Source: Streptomyces sp. GESEQ-4 (GTDB taxonomy: Bacteria > Actinomycetota > Actinomycetes > Streptomycetales > Streptomycetaceae). Taken from it: a stretch of 64,000 nt of DNA. Every line of letters starts with the position of its first letter. Positions within the stretch are counted from its first letter, which is position 1. The translations under genes and the position numbers were made by a program. The stretch is taken from contig NZ_JAFFSU010000006.1 in the NCBI RefSeq assembly GCF_017948455.1, positions 1 through 64,000 of the forward strand, written 5' to 3'. The notes under the pieces were generated by a model. That model saw only the letters and a program-made list of their open reading frames with translations. It was not told the DNA's origin and did no database searches. Below, piece after piece: positions 16,732 through 25,590 of the stretch.

Positions 16732-16944
16732 ATGCCTCGTTATGAGTATCGGTGTCGGACCTGCGGTGACACGTTTGAATTGAGCCGGCCTATGGCTGAG
16801 TCCTCGGCCCCGGCGGACTGCCCCGCGGGGCATGAGGACACGGTGAAGTTGTTGTCGACGGTTGCGGTCGGAGGTACGGCCAGTACCGCTTCGGCTTCGG
16901 CTCCATCCGGTGGGGGATGCTGCGGTGGGGGGTGCTGCGGCTAG
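16732..16944 (+). CDS. FmdB-type zinc-ribbon protein
   Basis: A 70-residue protein starting MPRYEYRCRTCGDTFEL. The N-terminal FmdB zinc ribbon normally has two CxxC knuckles; the first (CRTC) is here, while the second is reduced to a single Cys (ADCPAGHED) with a His that may complete the site. The C terminus ends GGGCCGGGCCG, a Cys/Gly tail seen in many actinobacterial members. Function unknown; putative regulatory or redox protein. A TAATCT box (16719-16724) seven bases before the ATG suggests a leaderless transcript. Confidence 0.8.
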   Translation: MPRYEYRCRTCGDTFELSRPMAESSAPADCPAGHEDTVKLLSTVAVGGTASTASASAPSGGGCCGGGCCG

Positions 16945-16945
16945 C

Positions 16946-17098
16946 TGGGCGGCTGCGGGTGCATTGGGGTTGATCGCGCAGTCCCCCGCGCCCCCTCAGG
17001 GCGCTGCAAGCGCCGCGAGCTTTGAAGCCGACGGTCAGACCGCCCACCTGGGGGCGCGGGGAACTGCGCGACAAGCCCCCACCGGCCCGCAGGCCCGC
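16946..17098. repeat. Dispersed repeat family A, copy 1 (full length)
   Basis: Terminal inverted arms of about 22 bases (around 16972-16994 and 17050-17072; core CGCGCAGT[TC]CCCCGCGCCCC) enclose an interior that matches, in opposite orientation, the interior of the copy at 19632-19810 (shared blocks AGGTGGG, CCGTCGG, CTCGCGGCG). Arms plus conserved interior resemble a non-autonomous MITE-like element. It fills the space between the zinc-ribbon gene and the convergent HAD gene. Confidence 0.8.
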
Positions 17099-17100
17099 CG

Positions 17101-17913
17101 TCACCTCGGCCCCCGCACCGCCTTCAAGAACTCCCGCAGGATTCGCTCCCCCGCCAGCACGCCCCTTTCCTGCAACGGGGTGATCGCCGGAGCGGTCCAG
17201 TCCGCGTCGGCCAGCTCGCCATGTCCCGGTCGCCAGCCCTGGTCGGCCGCGAGGAGGAGGTCGGCGTCGAGCAGGGAGTCGCCGGCCGCGAGGGTCAGCT
17301 CGGCGCCTGTGCGGCGGGCCAGCTCCCGCATGGCCGCGCTCTTGGTCAGCGGCTTCGGGACGGCGTAGATCTTGCGGCCCTGGAGCGACACCGTCCAGCC
17401 GCGGTTCTCCGCCCAGACCGCCAGTTCCTTCACCCAGTCCTCGGGCAGCAGCTCCCGCTCCACGACCATGTAAGCGAAGAGGTCCTCGGCGACCCGGTGC
17501 TTACGCACCCACAGCGGATCGGCCGTCTCCATCAGGTGCTCCCGCACCTCCGCGAGCGACGCGCACTCGTCCGCCAGCCGGGCCGTCACCCGCGCGTACC
17601 AGTCCGGGTCGGAGACCCCGTCGACGAGCAAGTGCCCGCCGTTCGCGCAGATCGCGTATCTCGGCGCCGGGCCGGGCAGGTTGATGCGCTCGTACTGCTT
17701 ACGGGTGCGGGTCGTGGTCGGTACGAAGACCGCCGCGTCGCCGAGTTCCGTCAGCAGTGCGGCCGCCGTCTCCGTCATGTACGACAGGGGCTTGCTCTCG
17801 TGCACCTCGACGCAGAGCAGCCGGGGCGCCCGCGGGTCCGGCATGGTCAGGGCGAGGGCGCCCGCGGAGTAGATGAGCGTGCGGTCGAGGTCGCTCGCGA
17901 CAAGCACCGGCAT
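17101..17913 (-). CDS. Ter-associated HAD phosphatase
   Basis: A 270-residue HAD hydrolase. Motif I is ASDLDRTLIY, with the Asp8/Asp10 DxDxT pair; motif II is FVPTTTR; a Lys in PLTKSAAM and motif IV GDSLLDADLL complete the site. It probably removes a phosphate from a metabolite made by the neighbouring enzymes. HAD phosphatases of this type are a known part of Ter stress operons together with phosphoribosyltransferase, StiP and CitE-like proteins. Start ATG 17913 shares one base with the stop of the upstream gene (TGATG), so translation is coupled. Confidence 0.85.
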   Translation of the reverse strand: MPVLVASDLDRTLIYSAGALALTMPDPRAPRLLCVEVHESKPLSYMTETAAALLTELGDAAVFVPTTTRTRKQYERINLPGPAPRYAICANGGHLLVDGVSDPDWYARVTARLADECASLAEVREHLMETADPLWVRKHRVAEDLFAYMVVERELLPEDWVKELAVWAENRGWTVSLQGRKIYAVPKPLTKSAAMRELARRTGAELTLAAGDSLLDADLLLAADQGWRPGHGELADADWTAPAITPLQERGVLAGERILREFLKAVRGPR

Positions 17914-20564
17914 CAGACCGTCACCGCCCTGCCGTCGGCACCCGTCGCACCGCGCGTGTACTTGGGGTGGATCAACCCCACGCAGGTGTAGGGGAGTTCG
18001 GCGACCTCTTCCACCGGGACACCTCTCTGTTCGGCCAGCAGTCGTACGTGGTCCAGGTCGGCGCCCGCCCCGGCCCGCGCCAGGATCTTCCACGGCACGC
18101 GGCGCAGCAGCACGCGCGTGGTCTCGCCGACGCCCGGCTTGACGAGGTTCACGTCATGGATGCCGTACTCCTCGCTGATCCGCTCGACCGCCGCCCAGCC
18201 CTCCCAGGTCGGCGAACGGTCCGCGGACAGCAGCTCCTTGGCGAGTGCGTCCACCGCGTCCGCCACCTCGGGGAAGCGCGCGGCCACCGCGTCGAGGAAG
18301 TCCACCGACACGTCCGCGCCGGCGAGTTCGCGGTAGAACTTCGCGCCGTGGTAGTCGTGCGGCCCGACCAGGTCGGCGCGCAGCACCGTACGCGAAATCA
18401 GGCCCGACACCGTCGAGTTGAGGCAGGCGGAGGGGATGAGGAAGTCCTCCCTGGTGCCGTACGTCCGGACGCACGAGCCCGGGTCGGCCAGCACCGCGAT
18501 CTCCGGGTCGAAGCCGGACACCCCCTCGGCCTCCTCGAACTCCCGCAGCGCGTCGGCGAGTTCGCGGGTGATGGCGCCCTTGCCGGTCCAGCCGTCGACG
18601 AACACGATGTCGGCGGGGTCGTGATGCGCCGCCAGCCAGCGCAGGGCGTTCACGTCGATGCCGCGGCCGCGCACGATCGACACCGCGTAGTGCGGCAGGT
18701 CGAGGCCGTGCCGGTACTCGGCCCAGCGGCGCATCAGGACACCGACGGGCGTGCCGGCGCGGGCGAGGGACACGAGGACCGGGCGGGGTGACCGCTCGGC
18801 GAGCACCAGCTCGGTGACCGCGCCCACCGCCCGCGCGATCCGCGCCGCGGACGTGTCCAGCGCCGCGTGGAACAGCTCCTGGTACTGCTCGCTCGGCTGG
18901 TACTCCACCGGCAGCGACTCCGCGTAGTGCGCGCCGCCACTCTGGATGGCCTCCTCGCGCTCCTCGGTCGGCGCCTCCAGTGTCACGTCCGAGAGATCCT
19001 GCAGCAGCCAGCCGACCTCCTCGGGTGCGTACGAGGAGAAGGCGGGGCCGCGCAGGGGCTCGGGCAGCATGTCGGGCCTTTCGGGGACGAGCGGGGGCTC
19101 GGGGACGTACGACGGCACGACCGCGAGCAGGACGTGCGGGGTGTGCGCGGCGAGCCGGGCCAACAGGCCGTCCGGCGCGTGCAGTTCGGGGGTGTCGGCG
19201 GTGGAGTCGACGACGGCGATCACGGCGTCGAATCCGGCGCCGGCCACGTTGTACGCGTAGCGCTCGCCGGGGCCGTCGGCCGGGTCGTCGTGGGCGGGGA
19301 AGACCAGGCGGGTGCGGATCGCGTAGCCGGGGTCGTCGACCGCGAGGACGGGTGAGCGGGTGGTGGTGGAGTAGCGGACCTCCGTGTCCGACGCGATCTG
19401 CTCCAGCTCACGGGCGAGTCTGAGCGGGGCGTACATCAGCTCCTCGAAGCCGAGGATGTGCACGCGGCGTGCGTCTTCCGGCAGCGCTTCGGCGAGCCTC
19501 GCCGCCATCGTGGGGAGGGCGCGCTCCAGGCGTATTCGGTGCGTGGGGGTGAAGCCATGACGGCCGCCGTCGGGGAGGCCGGGGGGCCAGTGCAGGTCGA
19601 CGCGGGTGATGTGGGGGTGGGTTCGGTTGTCGGCCGGGTGCGGGCCGGTGGGGGCTTGTCGCGCAGTTCCCCGCGCCCCTAGGTGGGTGGTCCGCCCGTC
19701 GGTCCCAAGGCTCGCGGCGTCGGCATCACCCTCAAGGCTCGCGGTCCCTGCATCGCCCCTAAGGGGCGCGGGGAACTGCGCGACCGGCCACGACGCACCC
19801 GCAGACGATCGATCACCCATCGCGGCACTCTCTGCCTCGTACCGCGCCACCAGCTCCTGCCCCTTCTCCAGCACCCCCTCCGGCAGGCGTACCGTGCCCG
19901 AGGCTGCCGCCACCAGGTCCACCCGCGCCCCGATCTCCCCGGCGAAATCCGCGAGGCGCCCCGCGTTCGCCGCCGACCGCATATCCACCAGCGCGACCAC
20001 GACGTACCGCTGCCTGGGATACCGCTCATGAAGGTCCCGGACGGTGTTCAGGACCGTGTTCCCCGTCGAGAACTCGTCGTCGACCAGCACCAGCGGCCCG
20101 TCCCCGGCGAGTAGCGCCGGGTCCTCCGGCAGCAGCACATGCGACGTGGCGTGGGAGTGCGCCTCCTCGAAGCCGCCGGCGGGGGCGATGCCGGGGATCG
20201 GGCGGCGGGTGGAGTGCAGGTAGGGGGCGAGGGCGAGGCCGTCGGCGACGGAGTGGCCGAGCCCGGTCGCGGTCTCGGCGTATCCGAGGACCACCGCGCG
20301 GCCCGCCTCGTCGTCGCCGAGCAGTTCGCGGACCCGGCGGCCGAGTGCGAAGCCGGCGCCGTACACCACGGACGGTGACTGCGGTACGTGCTTGCCGAGC
20401 ACGTTGGAGACCAGCAGATGCGCCCGCTTGGGGTTGCGGCGCAGCGCGAGCCCCAGCAGACCGGTCAGTTCGTCGTCGCCGACGAGTTCGACGCCGAGCC
20501 GCTCGGCGACCCAGCTGCCGGTCCACACCTGGTCCGACGCCCCGTTGTTCACTGCCCTGTTCAT
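17913..20564 (-). CDS. Fused phosphoribosyltransferase-TRSP and StiP-like protein of the Ter operon
   Basis: An 883-residue protein. Residues 10-245 are a PRTase_2-type phosphoribosyltransferase: AGFALGRRVRELL early on and the PRPP-binding motif LVLVDDEFSTGNT. Residues about 313-520 match the TRSP domain that usually follows it. Residues about 545-880 resemble StiP (ex-DUF2983; LVSLARAGTPVGVLMRRW, FVDGWTGKGAI, SACLNSTVSGLISRT), described both as a cysteine protease and as a PRTase-like fold. In many bacteria these are two genes; here they are one frame. Residues about 251-311 are encoded by an in-frame family A repeat (19632-19810) and look like low-complexity linker. It is predicted to make a nucleoside-like metabolite with the HAD and CitE-like enzymes. 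Confidence 0.8.
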   Translation of the reverse strand: MNRAVNNGASDQVWTGSWVAERLGVELVGDDELTGLLGLALRRNPKRAHLLVSNVLGKHVPQSPSVVYGAGFALGRRVRELLGDDEAGRAVVLGYAETATGLGHSVADGLALAPYLHSTRRPIPGIAPAGGFEEAHSHATSHVLLPEDPALLAGDGPLVLVDDEFSTGNTVLNTVRDLHERYPRQRYVVVALVDMRSAANAGRLADFAGEIGARVDLVAAASGTVRLPEGVLEKGQELVARYEAESAAMGDRSSAGASWPVAQFPAPLRGDAGTASLEGDADAASLGTDGRTTHLGARGTARQAPTGPHPADNRTHPHITRVDLHWPPGLPDGGRHGFTPTHRIRLERALPTMAARLAEALPEDARRVHILGFEELMYAPLRLARELEQIASDTEVRYSTTTRSPVLAVDDPGYAIRTRLVFPAHDDPADGPGERYAYNVAGAGFDAVIAVVDSTADTPELHAPDGLLARLAAHTPHVLLAVVPSYVPEPPLVPERPDMLPEPLRGPAFSSYAPEEVGWLLQDLSDVTLEAPTEEREEAIQSGGAHYAESLPVEYQPSEQYQELFHAALDTSAARIARAVGAVTELVLAERSPRPVLVSLARAGTPVGVLMRRWAEYRHGLDLPHYAVSIVRGRGIDVNALRWLAAHHDPADIVFVDGWTGKGAITRELADALREFEEAEGVSGFDPEIAVLADPGSCVRTYGTREDFLIPSACLNSTVSGLISRTVLRADLVGPHDYHGAKFYRELAGADVSVDFLDAVAARFPEVADAVDALAKELLSADRSPTWEGWAAVERISEEYGIHDVNLVKPGVGETTRVLLRRVPWKILARAGAGADLDHVRLLAEQRGVPVEEVAELPYTCVGLIHPKYTRGATGADGRAVTV
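19632..19810. repeat. Dispersed repeat family A, copy 2 (inside the PRTase/StiP gene)
   Basis: Perfect 23-bp inverted arms (19658-19680 and 19762-19784) enclose about 80 bases; similarity to other copies continues outward to about 19632 and 19810. It is translated in frame on the minus strand as about 60 residues including SSAGASWPVAQFPAPLRG. Confidence 0.85.
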
Positions 20565-20600
20565 GCGTCCCTTGTTGTTCAGGCGGATTCGGCCGGATCC

Positions 20601-20642
20601 GGCGGTTGAGCCGGGTATTCCGGCGGTTCAGCCGGGTATTCC
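20601..20642. repeat. 21-bp tandem duplication over a gene end
   Basis: Two copies of a 21-bp unit (GGCGGTT[G/C]AGCCGGGTATTCC), differing at one base. The second copy contains the stop codon of the CitE-like gene; in the first, the same position reads TCA on the coding strand. The last codons are therefore duplicated just beyond the stop. Confidence 0.6.
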
Positions 20643-21794
20643 GGCGGCGAGCAGTTCGACGAAGCCGATGTCCTCGTTCGCCACACCGAAGACCTCGGCG
20701 CGCAGCATGGTCCTCTCGGCCCATGCGCGATGCGGCTTCACTTCATTCATTTTGTTCGTGTACGCCGACCTGAGCACACCCCCGCCGCCCCGCTCGGGCC
20801 GCAGGATGTCCTGGGCGTCACTGAACTCCTCGTGGCTGACCACGGAGAGTGCGTGCACGGGCAGGACGTGCGAGGGGTGGATGCAGGTCTTGCCGAGCAG
20901 GCCGTTGGCCTGGTCGAGGGTGATCTCGCGGAGCAGCCCGTCCATGGAGTGCTCGATCAGCGCCTCACGCAGCTCCTCGGCCTGCCCCTCCAGGAAGGGG
21001 CTGCGGCGCAGCTGGGGCTTGAACATACGTTCCTGCACGCGGAAGTACTCCCACACCGGCCCGGTCACCGTGAATCCGGTGCCGTCGGCGCGTCCCAGCA
21101 TGTTCACCACGTCGGCGATCACGGAGGCGACGATCTGGACGTCGTACGCCGTCATGTCGGGGGCTCTGCGCAGGCCGTACGAGGAGCAGAAGTCGGTGAC
21201 GCCGAGGCGCAGCGCCAGCACCCGCACGCGGTACTTGTCGACCGCACGGAAGATGCCTTCCAGGATCTCCACCCGGGACTCGCGGTACAGCAGCTCCGGC
21301 GATTCGAGCACCGGCATGGCGAACAGACGCCGGCCGCTCGCGCTCTCGGCGCTCTCCAGGGCCTCCAGGAAGGGCATGCCGCGTTCCTCGGTGAACTTCG
21401 GCATCACGAATCCGGACAGCAGCCGGGCGGCGGGGCCGAGGCGTCGTACCAGGTCGGGGATCTGCTCGGGGGTACGGACCCGGATGAAGAGAAGGGGCAG
21501 GTCGGCGCCTTCCTGCCCGGCCAGGTCCGTGAACTGCCGGACGAGGTTCTCCTCGGCGTCCGGGACCTCCGAGTCGTCGATCGAGTCCTCCAGGCACAGC
21601 ACCATGGAGACGACGCCGCGGCCGGCCTGCTTGAGGATGTCGTCGGCGAGCCGGGGGCGGGTGGCCGGACTGTAGAGCGTGGCGCCCAGGGCCGCGGAGA
21701 GCAGCCGCGGTGAGGAGTCGGCGGTGAAGTCGCACGGCTCCTGGTGGAAGAGGCGCTGCCGCACCTCCGGGGCGATGTGCCCGAAATGACGCAT
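20628..21794 (-). CDS. HpcH/HpaI aldolase / CitE-like lyase of the Ter operon
   Basis: A 388-residue TIM-barrel protein of the citrate lyase beta / HpcH-HpaI group. Visible motifs are ATLYSPATRPRLADDI, MVLCLEDSIDD (acidic Mg-binding strand end), LLFIRVRTPEQI, FVMPKFTEE, MPVLESPEL (Glu) and GKTCIHPSHV. Such enzymes cleave or form C-C bonds of acyl-CoA or 2-oxo acids; Ter-linked members are predicted to work on the operon metabolite. ATG 21794 follows GGGGGAG by five bases. It leads the minus-strand transcript with the PRTase/StiP fusion (64 bases later) and the HAD gene, and is divergent from a TerD gene. Confidence 0.85.
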   Translation of the reverse strand: MRHFGHIAPEVRQRLFHQEPCDFTADSSPRLLSAALGATLYSPATRPRLADDILKQAGRGVVSMVLCLEDSIDDSEVPDAEENLVRQFTDLAGQEGADLPLLFIRVRTPEQIPDLVRRLGPAARLLSGFVMPKFTEERGMPFLEALESAESASGRRLFAMPVLESPELLYRESRVEILEGIFRAVDKYRVRVLALRLGVTDFCSSYGLRRAPDMTAYDVQIVASVIADVVNMLGRADGTGFTVTGPVWEYFRVQERMFKPQLRRSPFLEGQAEELREALIEHSMDGLLREITLDQANGLLGKTCIHPSHVLPVHALSVVSHEEFSDAQDILRPERGGGGVLRSAYTNKMNEVKPHRAWAERTMLRAEVFGVANEDIGFVELLAAGIPG

Positions 21795-21978
21795 ATGGAC
21801 TCCCCCGTTACGGCTGGGCAACCTGTGGCGTGTGAAAGGTGGCCGGTAATAGTACGTAGAGGCCTATGTCTGGGGTTCCCGCAGGGCATGAATTTCAGGT
21901 AACGCGGGTCGGCACAGCCCGTATGGGATAAGCACCCCCGCGTTGTCGTGACCAGGACCGAGAGGGCAGGATGACCGC

Positions 21979-22761
21979 ATGACGCACGCCATGCTGAAGG
22001 GGTCGAACGTCCCACTCAATGCCACCACGGTACGTGCCGTGGTGCGCTGGACGCCCGGGCAGGGGGTCCCGGACGTCGATGCCTCCGCGCTCCTCCTCGG
22101 CCCCGACGGACGCGTGCGTTCCGACGAGGATTTTGTCTTCTACAACCAGCCCCGGCACCCCTCCGGGACGGTCTGGCGGCTCGGCAAGCGGCGTGTTGCC
22201 GAGGGCCCGACCGACACGATTCAGACAGATCTCAGCGGTGTCGAGGCCGACGTCAGCCAGATTCTGCTGGTCGCTTCGGCCGAGGGGGTCACCTTCGACC
22301 GCGTACGAGGGCTGCGGATCGCGCTGTACGACGCCACCGCCGCCGACGGTGAGCCACTGGTCTACTTCGACATCAAGCCCGAGACCGGCCGGGAGACCGC
22401 GCTGATCTGCGGTGAGCTGTACCGGCGTGGGGAGGGGTGGAAGTTCCGGGCGCTGGGTGAGGGCTACGTGGAGGGGCTGAAGGGGCTGGCGTCGGACTTC
22501 GGGATCTCGGTGGACGAGGCGGAGGAAGCGGCGGCCGCAGCGGCGGCGGCAGCCGCGGCGACCGTTCAGGCGGCGCCCCCGACGACCGCTCCGGCGCAGC
22601 CGTTGCCGCCGGAGCAGTCGGCCGGGGTGCCTGCGCAGCCGGCGTACGGGTATCCCCATCCGACCAGCCAGCCCGCGTACGGCTACCCGCAGCCGGTGAC
22701 TGCCGCGCCGGACAGCGACTTCCGGCTGCCGCCGCAGGGGCCGCAGTTCATCGGCCGCTAG
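21979..22761 (+). CDS. TerD-domain protein with Ala/Pro-rich tail
   Basis: A 260-residue protein. Residues 1-180 form a TerD domain: [26 protein letters not shown] is the calcium-binding strand pair, followed by [22 protein letters not shown] and [10 protein letters not shown]. The C-terminal 80 residues are Ala-rich (poly-Ala about 185-196) then Pro-rich with repeated PAYGYP. TerD domains bind calcium and act in tellurite, phage and stress resistance. The tail may link it to other proteins or the membrane. It is divergent from the CitE-like gene, so both arms of the Ter island can share control here. Confidence 0.85.
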   Translation: MTHAMLKGSNVPLNATTVRAVVRWTPGQGVPDVDASALLLGPDGRVRSDEDFVFYNQPRHPSGTVWRLGKRRVAEGPTDTIQTDLSGVEADVSQILLVASAEGVTFDRVRGLRIALYDATAADGEPLVYFDIKPETGRETALICGELYRRGEGWKFRALGEGYVEGLKGLASDFGISVDEAEEAAAAAAAAAAATVQAAPPTTAPAQPLPPEQSAGVPAQPAYGYPHPTSQPAYGYPQPVTAAPDSDFRLPPQGPQFIGR

Positions 22762-22779
22762 TTGTTTGTGCAGGTAGGG

Positions 22780-22860
22780 GTGGGTCGCGCAGCCCGGCGC
22801 TTACGGGGTGCCGCCTGCGCCCACCCGTGCCGCCCCAGGCGGCACGCATGCCCGCAGGCT
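22780..22860. repeat. Dispersed repeat family C, copy 1
   Basis: It begins GGGTCGCGCAGCCCGGCGC, then carries a hairpin with 9-bp arms GTGCCGCCT (22808-22816) and AGGCGGCAC (22837-22845). It fills the gap between two convergent Ter genes. Other copies: 31315-31391 and 36621-36711. Confidence 0.8.
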
Positions 22861-22866
22861 ACGTAG

Positions 22867-23610
22867 CTAGCGTTCCGCCTTTGTTTTGTAGCCCCGACCC
22901 CACTGCAGCCCCCACCCGTACAACCGGTCCAGTTCCGCCTGGAAGCCGTACACGAACTTCACCTCGCGGCGGACGATCATTTCGCCCTTGATGTTCTCGA
23001 GCATGACGACGGCGCAGGAGCGGGCCTGGGGGTGGCGTTCGTCGAGGCCGATCTCGATGCGGGGGCCGTTGCTGGGGTAGAGGGTGACGATGGCGTGGGT
23101 ACGGTCGAACGCCGGCGTCTGGTCGTAGATGTAGACGAAGACCAGGATGCGTTTGATGGCCTCGCGATGGTCGAGGTTGACGTAGATCGTCTCGCCGGAC
23201 GCCGACCCGAACCGGTCGTCGCCGCTGAGCTTGACGTACGGCGGAGCGTTCACGTCGCCGAAGAGCCCACCGAGCGGCTGGACGACCCCCTTCGTGCCGT
23301 CCATCAGCTCATACAGGCAGCCGAGGTCCAGGTCGACGTTGACCATGCTCTGGCTGTGCCCGAGCACCTCCGGCGGCTTGAGCGCCTTGAAGGGGTGCCG
23401 CAGCAGACTCTCCCGCTGGGAGCCGCCGATGTCGGAGGTCCGCATCCGCCAGGCCAGATTGATGCGCAGATGCCCGGTGGCCGCGTCCTGCTTGGTCAGT
23501 GAGACCTGACTGTGCCGCTTCGTCAGCTCGATCGCATTGCTCGCGGCGCTGCCCGAGTCGAACCCGGCCTCGCGCCGACCGCGCCAGAGCAGTCCGTCCA
23601 GCAAGCCCAT
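22867..23610 (-). CDS. TerD-like (TerA-type) protein
   Basis: A 247-residue protein starting MGLLDGLLWRGRREAGFD. The N-terminal half (HSQVSLTKQDAATGHLRINLAW) precedes a TerD-like domain: LDLGCLYELMDGTKGVVQPLG, DDRFGSASGETIYVNLDH, RILVFVYIYDQTPAF, ARSCAVVMLENIKGEMIVRREVKFVYGFQ. The DxDLG and GDxR-type blocks fit the calcium-binding TerD fold in its TerA-like variant. ATG 23610 follows GGGGGCGGGAA; an ATG at 23631 is possible. It lies 95 bases downstream of the TerC-like gene on the same strand. Confidence 0.8.
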   Translation of the reverse strand: MGLLDGLLWRGRREAGFDSGSAASNAIELTKRHSQVSLTKQDAATGHLRINLAWRMRTSDIGGSQRESLLRHPFKALKPPEVLGHSQSMVNVDLDLGCLYELMDGTKGVVQPLGGLFGDVNAPPYVKLSGDDRFGSASGETIYVNLDHREAIKRILVFVYIYDQTPAFDRTHAIVTLYPSNGPRIEIGLDERHPQARSCAVVMLENIKGEMIVRREVKFVYGFQAELDRLYGWGLQWGRGYKTKAER

Positions 23611-23705
23611 TTCCCGCCCCCACGTCCGCATGAAGTCCGGCGGGGCGGCCACGAGGACTCGCCTCGAAGCCGCCCCGCACAGAGCGTTCCTCACCTACAG
23701 CGGTG

Positions 23706-24848
23706 TCACACCCCGGACGAGACCTCAGTCTTCTCGTCCGAGCCGGCTTTTCCCTCGGCCGCCGCGATGGCGCGGTTGCGGCGGACGGAGGACCAGAAGG
23801 ACCAGCCGATCAGGACGACCCCGATGAGGCCGGTGATGATCTCGCTGATCTGGTACTGGATGGTGATCAGGAGGATCGCGGCGAGCGCGCCGATCGCGTA
23901 GTGCGCGCCGTGCTCCAGGTAGACGTAGTCGTCGAGGGTGCCCTGGCGGACCAGGTAGACCGTGAGCGACCGGACGTACATCGCGCCGATGCCGAGACCC
24001 AGGGCCATCAGGACGATGTCGTTGGTGATGGCGAAGGCGCCGATGACGCCGTCGAAGGAGAAGGACGCGTCCAGGACCTCGAGGTAGAGGAACATGAAGA
24101 ACGCGGCCTTGCCGGCCAGGACGACCGCCGAGCGTGGCTTGCCCTCGCGTTCCGCCGCTTCCTCCGCCTCGTGCTCCCGCTCTTCCTCTTCCTCGAGTTT
24201 GTCCTCGAAGTAGCCGGAGAGACCGCCGACGATCATGTACGTGATGAGACCGGCGACACCGGAGAGCAGAACTGTCTCCGCCTTGTTCGCGCTGCCGGCG
24301 TGCAGATGGGCGTGGGTCGCGAAGGTCATGGCGGTGCCCAGCAGCACGATCAGCGCGATGCAGACCGACAGCATGTCGACCTTGCCGAGCTTGGCCAGCG
24401 GCCGCTCGATCCAGCCGAGCCACTTGATGTCGCGGTCCTCGAAGATGAAGTCGAGGAAGATCATCAGCAGGAACATACCGCCGAAGGCCGCGATCGACGG
24501 GTGAGCGTCGGTGACGAGCTGTTCGTAGCGGTCCTTGTCGGTCAGCGCGAGGTCGACGGCCTCGATCGGACCCATCGAGGCGCTGACGGCGACGATGACG
24601 ACAGGGAAGACCAGCCGCATACCGAAGACGGCGATCAGAATGCCGATCGTGAGGAAGATCTTCTGCCAGAAGGCACTCATCTTCTTCAAAATGCCGGCGT
24701 TGACGACTGCGTTGTCGAAGGACAGCGAGATCTCAAGGATGGAGAGGATCGCCACGATACCGAAGGCGGTCCACCCCCCGATGAGGACCGCCGCGACGAG
24801 GCCGAGCGCGGTGACCGCGAACGACCAGCCGAAGGTTTTCAGAACCAC
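23706..24848 (-). CDS. TerC-type membrane protein (DUF475)
   Basis: A 380-residue integral membrane protein with about 9-10 segments. The TerC/DUF475 hallmark appears twice: SLEISLSFDNAVVNAGIL-like (ILEISLSFDNAVVNAG) near the N terminus and LYLEVLDASFSFDGVIGAFAI in the second half, each with acidic residues inside the membrane that suit metal transport. A charged loop (EDKLEEEEEREHEAEEAAEREG) separates the two halves. TerC proteins are linked to tellurite resistance, pH/Mn homeostasis and membrane complexes with TerD. ATG 24848 follows shortly after the TerD gene at 24907. Confidence 0.9.
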   Translation of the reverse strand: MVLKTFGWSFAVTALGLVAAVLIGGWTAFGIVAILSILEISLSFDNAVVNAGILKKMSAFWQKIFLTIGILIAVFGMRLVFPVVIVAVSASMGPIEAVDLALTDKDRYEQLVTDAHPSIAAFGGMFLLMIFLDFIFEDRDIKWLGWIERPLAKLGKVDMLSVCIALIVLLGTAMTFATHAHLHAGSANKAETVLLSGVAGLITYMIVGGLSGYFEDKLEEEEEREHEAEEAAEREGKPRSAVVLAGKAAFFMFLYLEVLDASFSFDGVIGAFAITNDIVLMALGLGIGAMYVRSLTVYLVRQGTLDDYVYLEHGAHYAIGALAAILLITIQYQISEIITGLIGVVLIGWSFWSSVRRNRAIAAAEGKAGSDEKTEVSSGV

Positions 24849-24906
24849 TGGCTACCCAATCCCTTGTGTACGGGGTGTACGGGTCTCCCCCGCGCCGCAC
24901 CCGGCT

Positions 24907-25482
24907 TTACGAAACGTTGACTCCAAAGTCTAGAGCGATGCCCCGCAGCCCCGACGCGTACCCCTGTCCGACTGCTCGGAACTTCCATTCGCCCTGGTAG
25001 CGGTAGACCTCGCCGAAGATCATGGCGGTCTCCGTGGAGGCGTCCTCACTGAGGTCGTAGCGGGCGAGTTCCTGGCCGTCGGCCTGATTGACCACGCGGA
25101 TGAAGGCGTTGCTGACCTGGCCGAAGGTCTGGCCACGCTCGTCGGCCATATGGATCGAGACCGGGAAGACGATCTTCTCGCACTGGGCCGGCACCTTGGG
25201 GAGGTCGATCAGGATCGACTCGTCGTCGCCCTCGCCCTCACCGGTGAGGTTGTCACCGGTGTGCTCCACCGAGCCGTCCGGGCTCTTGAGCTGGTTGTAG
25301 AAGATGAACCACTCGTCACCCATGACCCGTCCGCCGCTGCACATCAGCGCACTGGCGTCGAGGTCGAACGGGGCTCCGGTGGTGGAGCGAGCGTCCCAGC
25401 CGAGACCGATCAACACCTGAGTGAGGTTCGGTGCGGCCTTGGACAGGGAGACATTTCCTCCCTTGGCGAGCGTGACGCCCAT
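24907..25482 (-). CDS. terD: TerD calcium-binding stress protein, copy 1
   Basis: A 191-residue standard-length TerD protein: [15 protein letters not shown], then [22 protein letters not shown] (first calcium site), [33 protein letters not shown] (second acidic cluster) and [28 protein letters not shown] 25482 follows GGGGAGGGACC. It is a paralogue of the gene just upstream (25591-26166), alike throughout, so the pair arose by duplication. A strong hairpin separates the two, which suggests partly independent transcription. It precedes the TerC-type gene by 58 bases. Confidence 0.92.
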   Translation of the reverse strand: MGVTLAKGGNVSLSKAAPNLTQVLIGLGWDARSTTGAPFDLDASALMCSGGRVMGDEWFIFYNQLKSPDGSVEHTGDNLTGEGEGDDESILIDLPKVPAQCEKIVFPVSIHMADERGQTFGQVSNAFIRVVNQADGQELARYDLSEDASTETAMIFGEVYRYQGEWKFRAVGQGYASGLRGIALDFGVNVS

Positions 25483-25533
25483 GATGCTGGTCCCTCCCCG
25501 AGTGGAGCCTGTGCGGTTGTACGGAGTCCTGTG

Positions 25534-25570
25534 CGCCCGGCGCCGCACTCAAACCGTGCGGCGCCGGGCG
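25534..25570. terminator. Hairpin between the two terD genes
   Basis: Perfect 15-bp arms (25534-25548 and 25556-25570; CGCCCGGCGCCGCAC and its complement) with a 7-base loop. It lies 20 bases past the upstream terD stop on the minus strand and 52 bases before the next terD start, and would act as a terminator or attenuator. Confidence 0.75.
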
Positions 25571-25590
25571 GGTGAGGCAGTCGGACCGGC

